From the NCBI GenBank assembly GCA_958431945.1, contig CAUASQ010000053.1, positions 1 to 11,011 on the forward strand: a stretch of 11,011 nucleotides of DNA, in the 5' to 3' direction. Source of the DNA: an uncultured Collinsella sp. (lineage in GTDB: Bacteria > Actinomycetota > Coriobacteriia > Coriobacteriales > Coriobacteriaceae). Numbering within the stretch: position 1 is the first letter of the stretch; every line of letters begins with the position of its first letter. The position numbers and the translations under genes were made by a program. This document shows, one piece after another, positions 8,566 to 11,011 of this stretch. The notes under the pieces are model-generated. The model was not told where the DNA came from. It did no database searches and was given only the letters and a program-made list of their open reading frames with translations.

Positions 8566-9399
8566 ATGGCAGGCCTGTTCAACATCCTTAAGGTCACCGT
8601 CAGCGAGGACAAGATCTGCGCGCACGTGCTGGTGAACCCCGGCATGCCGCTCATGACCTCGGAGGATATCGAGGCTACGGCGCGCGTGTATTACCTGGTG
8701 CCGGCGATTGCCAAGCACTTGTGCCTGGGCGATTCCGGCCGCGAGTTCCAGGACTGCATGGGCCAGACCGAGCTCTGCCACTTGCTGGAGCACGTGACGG
8801 TTGAGCTCATGAACGAGACCGGTCTTGCCGGTAGCATCTCGTGCGGCCGCACGCGCGTAAGCGAGCACGACGAGCGCGTCTTTGAGGTTGAGCTTTCGTG
8901 CCCCGACGACGCGCTGGCCATCGGCGCGCTGTCTTCGGCCACCTTTATGATGGACTGGGCGTACCTGCACGCCGACCAGCCTGCCCCCGACGTGGAAGGC
9001 ACGGTCGCGGGCCTGCGCAACCTGGTGCTGGGCATGCGCGCCGAGGCCGAGGGCAAGGATCCTCACGAGGCCGTCGCCGCTGCGAACGGCGAAGATGCTG
9101 TCGAGGACGAGGGCGCTGACGAGGGCGATGTGCCGGCCGACGCCGAGTCCGTTGCCGATGCGACCGCCGAGCCTGTTCCCACCGAGCCCCAGGGTGTCCC
9201 CAACTTTGACGACGAGCCCCAGGTGGCGATTGATACCGAGGGCGCGGTTGCCGAGAACCACGAGGCTTCCGCTGCCGTCTTTGGCGGTGCGGCGATGGTT
9301 CCGGCAGGACCTGCGCATGAGGGCAGCCTGCCGCTCGTGGACGGCGCCGGCGAGGACCCGGGTGCCACGGTGGCCATGCCGGCTATGCCCCAGGAGTAG
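8566..9399 (+). CDS. Stand-alone cyanophycin-synthetase N-domain-like protein with acidic tail
   Basis: A 277-residue soluble protein. Residues about 44-112 follow the N-terminal domain of cyanophycin synthetase (CphA) in order and spacing as I recall it: LVPAIAKHLC, then a Phe-containing loop, HLLEHVTVEL, GRTR (94-97) and a VFEVEL strand. The motif H72-L-L-E75-H76 with Glu80 matches HxxEHxxxE of CphA, whose N-domain carries a cryptic primer-making hydrolase site in some enzymes. The ATP-grasp and Mur-ligase modules that make cyanophycin are absent; the protein stops at about a third of CphA length. Residues from about 155 on are an Ala/Glu/Asp/Pro/Val-rich, low-complexity, probably disordered tail. 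GGGGA ends five bases before the ATG. It probably shares a transcript with the CNNM gene. Existence of the gene is near certain, homology to the CphA N-domain likely, and function unknown (a metal-dependent hydrolase is an inference). Confidence 0.85.
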   Translation: MAGLFNILKVTVSEDKICAHVLVNPGMPLMTSEDIEATARVYYLVPAIAKHLCLGDSGREFQDCMGQTELCHLLEHVTVELMNETGLAGSISCGRTRVSEHDERVFEVELSCPDDALAIGALSSATFMMDWAYLHADQPAPDVEGTVAGLRNLVLGMRAEAEGKDPHEAVAAANGEDAVEDEGADEGDVPADAESVADATAEPVPTEPQGVPNFDDEPQVAIDTEGAVAENHEASAAVFGGAAMVPAGPAHEGSLPLVDGAGEDPGATVAMPAMPQE

Positions 9400-9478
9400 G
9401 CCTACGCGTTTATCACCATCACGTACCTGCGCCTTTGCCGTACGCAGATGAGCGGAGCGGCAAGTGATGCGCTGCGGG

Positions 9479-9484
9479 TATAAT
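9479..9484 (+). promoter_or_regulatory. -10 box of the ytxH/PRC-barrel operon
   Basis: A perfect TATAAT lies at 9479-9484 in the 136-nt spacer before the YtxH gene. No TTGACA-like -35 box and no TG extension can be seen, so an activator or a weak -35 may be needed. Transcription would begin near 9491, giving a leader of about 45 nt that contains the hairpin at 9501-9520. Confidence 0.6.
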
Positions 9485-9500
9485 GGACAGCATTCAAACG

Positions 9501-9520
9501 GTGGGCACCGACGTGCCCGC
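9501..9520 (+). promoter_or_regulatory. Leader hairpin abutting the ytxH ribosome site
   Basis: GTGGGCAC (9501-9508) pairs with GTGCCCGC (9513-9520), an 8-bp stem with one G-T pair and a CGAC tetraloop. It ends one base before the ribosome site AGGAGAGG (9521-9528). It may stabilise the 5' end of the message or tune translation start. It leaves the ribosome site itself free. Confidence 0.5.
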
Positions 9521-9535
9521 AGGAGAGGAATGATC

Positions 9536-9925
9536 ATGGGTAAGACTTTCAGCTTTGTCTCCGGCGCACTTTTTGGTGCCGCTGCCGGCGCTATTGTCGG
9601 CGTTGCTCTGGCCCCGCGCTCGGGCGCCGAGACCCGCGCCATGGCTGCCGATATCGCCAACGACGCCTGGGACAATATGCGCGACACCTACGAGCACAGC
9701 GCCGAGGAGGCCCGTGCTGCGGTGAATGACTTTGGCCCGATGGTCGACGCCAAGACCGACGACCTGCGCGCCAAGGTCGACCTGGCCCGCGAGCGCATGG
9801 ACCAGCTGCGCGAGCAGCTCAACGACGCCATTTCGGGCGGCAACGTGACGCCTGCCGCCGACGTCGTGGTCGAGAACGCCGTCGAGGCTGATACCGAGGC
9901 TGCGGAGCCCTCGACCGAGGCATAA
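9536..9925 (+). CDS. YtxH domain-containing protein
   Basis: A 129-residue small envelope protein. The N-terminus has a glycine/alanine-rich hydrophobic stretch (FVSGALFGAAAGAIVGVALAP, residues 7-27) directly followed by APRSGAETR (26-34), the signature of the YtxH family, which occurs in stress-associated Gram-positive proteins. Residues about 37-95 are charged and helical, probably a coiled coil (MRDTYEHSAEEARAAV, LRAKVDLARERMDQLREQL). The last 30 residues are an acidic Ala/Glu/Val-rich tail. ATG 9536 is preferred because it stands at a good distance from AGGAGAGG; ATG 9530, two codons earlier, is possible. A GTG at 9464 is in frame but precedes the TATAAT box and is rejected. The stop overlaps the next start in TAATG. 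Molecular role not established; membrane attachment is inferred. Confidence 0.88.
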   Translation: MGKTFSFVSGALFGAAAGAIVGVALAPRSGAETRAMAADIANDAWDNMRDTYEHSAEEARAAVNDFGPMVDAKTDDLRAKVDLARERMDQLREQLNDAISGGNVTPAADVVVENAVEADTEAAEPSTEA

Positions 9926-10680
9926 TGCGCGCTGGGGATTTTGTCGGCGCCAAGATCTATCGCAAGCCTACCGAGGACAAGCGCACCAAAAAGGACGGCA
10001 CGCCGCGCAGCCCTAAAAAGCTCGGAAAGATTCACTTTCCGGTCTTTACCCCGGGCGGTACGCGCGTGGTCGGCTTTATGGTCCGCCAGTCCGATATCGC
10101 GGGCATGATCGAGCGTCCCGACCGATTCGTAGCGCTCGACGCCATTGGCGTCTACGAGGGCGCCATTGCGGTCGATGACGTCAAGGACACGTACGATGCC
10201 GCCGCCGCCAAGCGCCTCGACATCAACCTGGACGATTGCATCATCTGGGTCGGTATGGACGTGCGCACGGAATCGGGCGACGTCGTGGGCTATTGCTCGG
10301 ATGTTGAGTTCAAGCCACGCTCGGGCATCGTGCAGGCATTCTATGTGACCGCCGGTGCTGCTTCGAGTGTTTTGGTTGGTGACACGCAGGTGCCGCCGAC
10401 GATGCTGCGCGGCTACGAGAACGGCGCGATGGTCGTCTCGGACGAGGTCAAGTCGCTCGGGTATTCGGGCGGTGCGGCTGCCAAGGCCGCCGAGGCCAGC
10501 GTCGTGGTGGGCGACAAGGTCAAAAAGGGCGCCAAGGTGCTCGACGACAAGGGATCGGTTGCCGTGGACAAGGGCAGTCGCGCACTGGGCAAGCAGCTCG
10601 GCAAGACGCGCGGCATGTTCAAGGCCTTTAAGGACGAATACCAAAAGGCGAGCGGAGGCTCGTCAAAAGCTACAAAATAG
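9925..10680 (+). CDS. PRC-barrel domain protein
   Basis: A 251-residue protein without signal peptide or membrane helix. Two segments look like PRC-barrel units: about 34-85 (GKIHFPVFTPGGTRVVGFMV then RFVALDAIGVYEGAIAV) and about 110-170 (GMDVRTESGDVVGYCSDVEF then GIVQAFYVTAG). The first 32 residues are basic (YRKPTEDKRTKKDGTPRSPKK). The C-terminal 55 residues are rich in Lys and Gly (KVKKGAKVLDDKGS, KQLGKTRGMFKAFKDEYQK) and could bind nucleic acid, membrane phosphates or the acidic tail of the YtxH partner (speculative). The start codon shares bases with the YtxH stop (TAATG), so translation is coupled; GAGG at 9917-9920 can serve as ribosome site. PRC-barrels are known in RimM, photosynthetic reaction centres and many adaptor-like proteins. 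The exact role here is unknown. Confidence 0.85.
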   Translation: MRAGDFVGAKIYRKPTEDKRTKKDGTPRSPKKLGKIHFPVFTPGGTRVVGFMVRQSDIAGMIERPDRFVALDAIGVYEGAIAVDDVKDTYDAAAAKRLDINLDDCIIWVGMDVRTESGDVVGYCSDVEFKPRSGIVQAFYVTAGAASSVLVGDTQVPPTMLRGYENGAMVVSDEVKSLGYSGGAAAKAAEASVVVGDKVKKGAKVLDDKGSVAVDKGSRALGKQLGKTRGMFKAFKDEYQKASGGSSKATK

Positions 10681-10701
10681 CGACGTACCAAATGATGGGA
10701 G

Positions 10702-10731
10702 GCAAGCCGGAGACCTGTTGCTCCGGCTTGC
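10702..10731 (+). terminator. Hairpin terminator after the PRC-barrel gene
   Basis: GCAAGCCGGAG (10702-10712) and CTCCGGCTTGC (10721-10731) form a perfect 11-bp stem with an 8-nt loop, 21 nt after the stop codon. The following TGTGTTTA is only a poor T-tract. It is probably a terminator, perhaps leaky, or a leader structure of the next gene, whose start is 21 nt away. Confidence 0.6.
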
Positions 10732-10752
10732 TGTGTTTATGGGGGAGGGCAC

Positions 10753-11011
10753 ATGCGCCAAAACGGATCCAACTTAAACGAGCGTTCGGGTGCGCGTCCG
10801 ACGGCGCGCCGCGATTTGGGGCAGCTGCCCAGCGGTCAGCGCAAGCGTCACCGTAAGCCCGGCGCGATGTACCTCAACCATAGCCGCGGGTTTAGCGACC
10901 GCAGTGCGCGCATCGGCAACAGCCGTACGCCCCGTCGTTCGTCTCGCCTGCCCTACGCGCTCATCGCCGTGGGTTGCGCGCTCGTGCTGTTTATCGCTGC
11001 CGTCGTGGGCT
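10753..11011 (+). CDS. 5' part of a single-pass or secreted membrane protein gene (partial)
   Basis: The ATG at 10753 follows a strong GGGGGAGGG ribosome site (10741-10749). The frame stays open for 86 codons to the right edge. The first ~65 residues are highly basic and polar (Arg/Lys/Ser/Gly-rich, for example QRKRHRKPGAMYLNHS and RTPRRSSRLPYA) and would remain in the cytoplasm. A hydrophobic helix then begins at about residue 69 (ALIAVGCALVLFIAAVVG). This is a signal-anchor layout with the main domain outside, as seen in many cell-wall enzymes and LCP-like or transpeptidase proteins, but nothing visible identifies the family. Confidence 0.8.
   Translation, partial: MRQNGSNLNERSGARPTARRDLGQLPSGQRKRHRKPGAMYLNHSRGFSDRSARIGNSRTPRRSSRLPYALIAVGCALVLFIAAVVG

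Noticed and set aside
9464..9535. GTG start at 9464 extending the YtxH protein.
   Set aside because: The TATAAT box and leader hairpin lie inside this extension, and AGGAGAGG sits just before ATG 9536; the added residues do not look like YtxH.

Overview
The window is GC-rich bacterial DNA with tightly packed genes, strong G/C third-position bias, GGAGG-type ribosome binding sites and a mixture of MacB-type ABC transporter, DUF362 ferredoxin, TrhA, CNNM/CBS, YtxH and PRC-barrel genes. This fits a Gram-positive actinobacterial anaerobe. The GTCCCC-containing intergenic repeats resemble ones I associate with Coriobacteriia such as Collinsella. That assignment is an inference from style and recall, not from a search. 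No rRNA, tRNA, CRISPR array, integrase or full insertion sequence is visible. Base composition and codon use look uniform, so there is no clear foreign island.

Layout. (1) 1-113: the 3' end of a gene encoding a membrane protein. (2) 118-241: a spacer with a palindromic GTCCCC repeat. (3) 242-3630: a two-gene ABC export/efflux-type operon, an ATPase followed by an 888-residue FtsX/MacB-type permease. (4) 3631-3880: a repeat-rich spacer with a 16-bp hairpin, a 22-nt direct repeat and two more copies of the palindromic repeat, then a promoter. (5) 3881-5086: a DUF362 protein with two [4Fe-4S] motifs, closed by a strong bidirectional terminator. (6) 5219-6184, minus strand: a membrane-anchored alpha/beta hydrolase. 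Its good -35/-10 promoter is bracketed by two copies of an operator-like palindrome. (7) 6371-7054: TrhA (hemolysin III/PAQR-like). (8) 7168-8541: a CNNM/CBS/CorC-HlyC transporter. (9) 8566-9399: a protein whose first ~150 residues match the N-terminal domain of cyanophycin synthetase but which lacks both ligase modules. (10) 9536-10680: a YtxH protein and a PRC-barrel protein translationally coupled through a TAATG overlap, followed by a hairpin terminator. (11) 10753 to the right edge: the start of a membrane protein with a very basic N-terminus.

How the genes relate. The ABC pair clearly forms one transporter. TrhA and the CNNM protein are both membrane-homeostasis or ion-related families historically mislabelled hemolysins. 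The CNNM gene and the cyanophycin-synthetase-N-like gene are only 24 nt apart and probably share a transcript. YtxH and PRC-barrel probably act together at the cell envelope.

The most unusual item is the free-standing cyanophycin-synthetase N-domain. It keeps the HxxEH...E motif but has no ATP-grasp or Mur-ligase partner in view. Next are the duplicated GTTRATRCRTCAAC operator around the hydrolase promoter and the GTCCCC repeats that flank the ABC operon on both sides.
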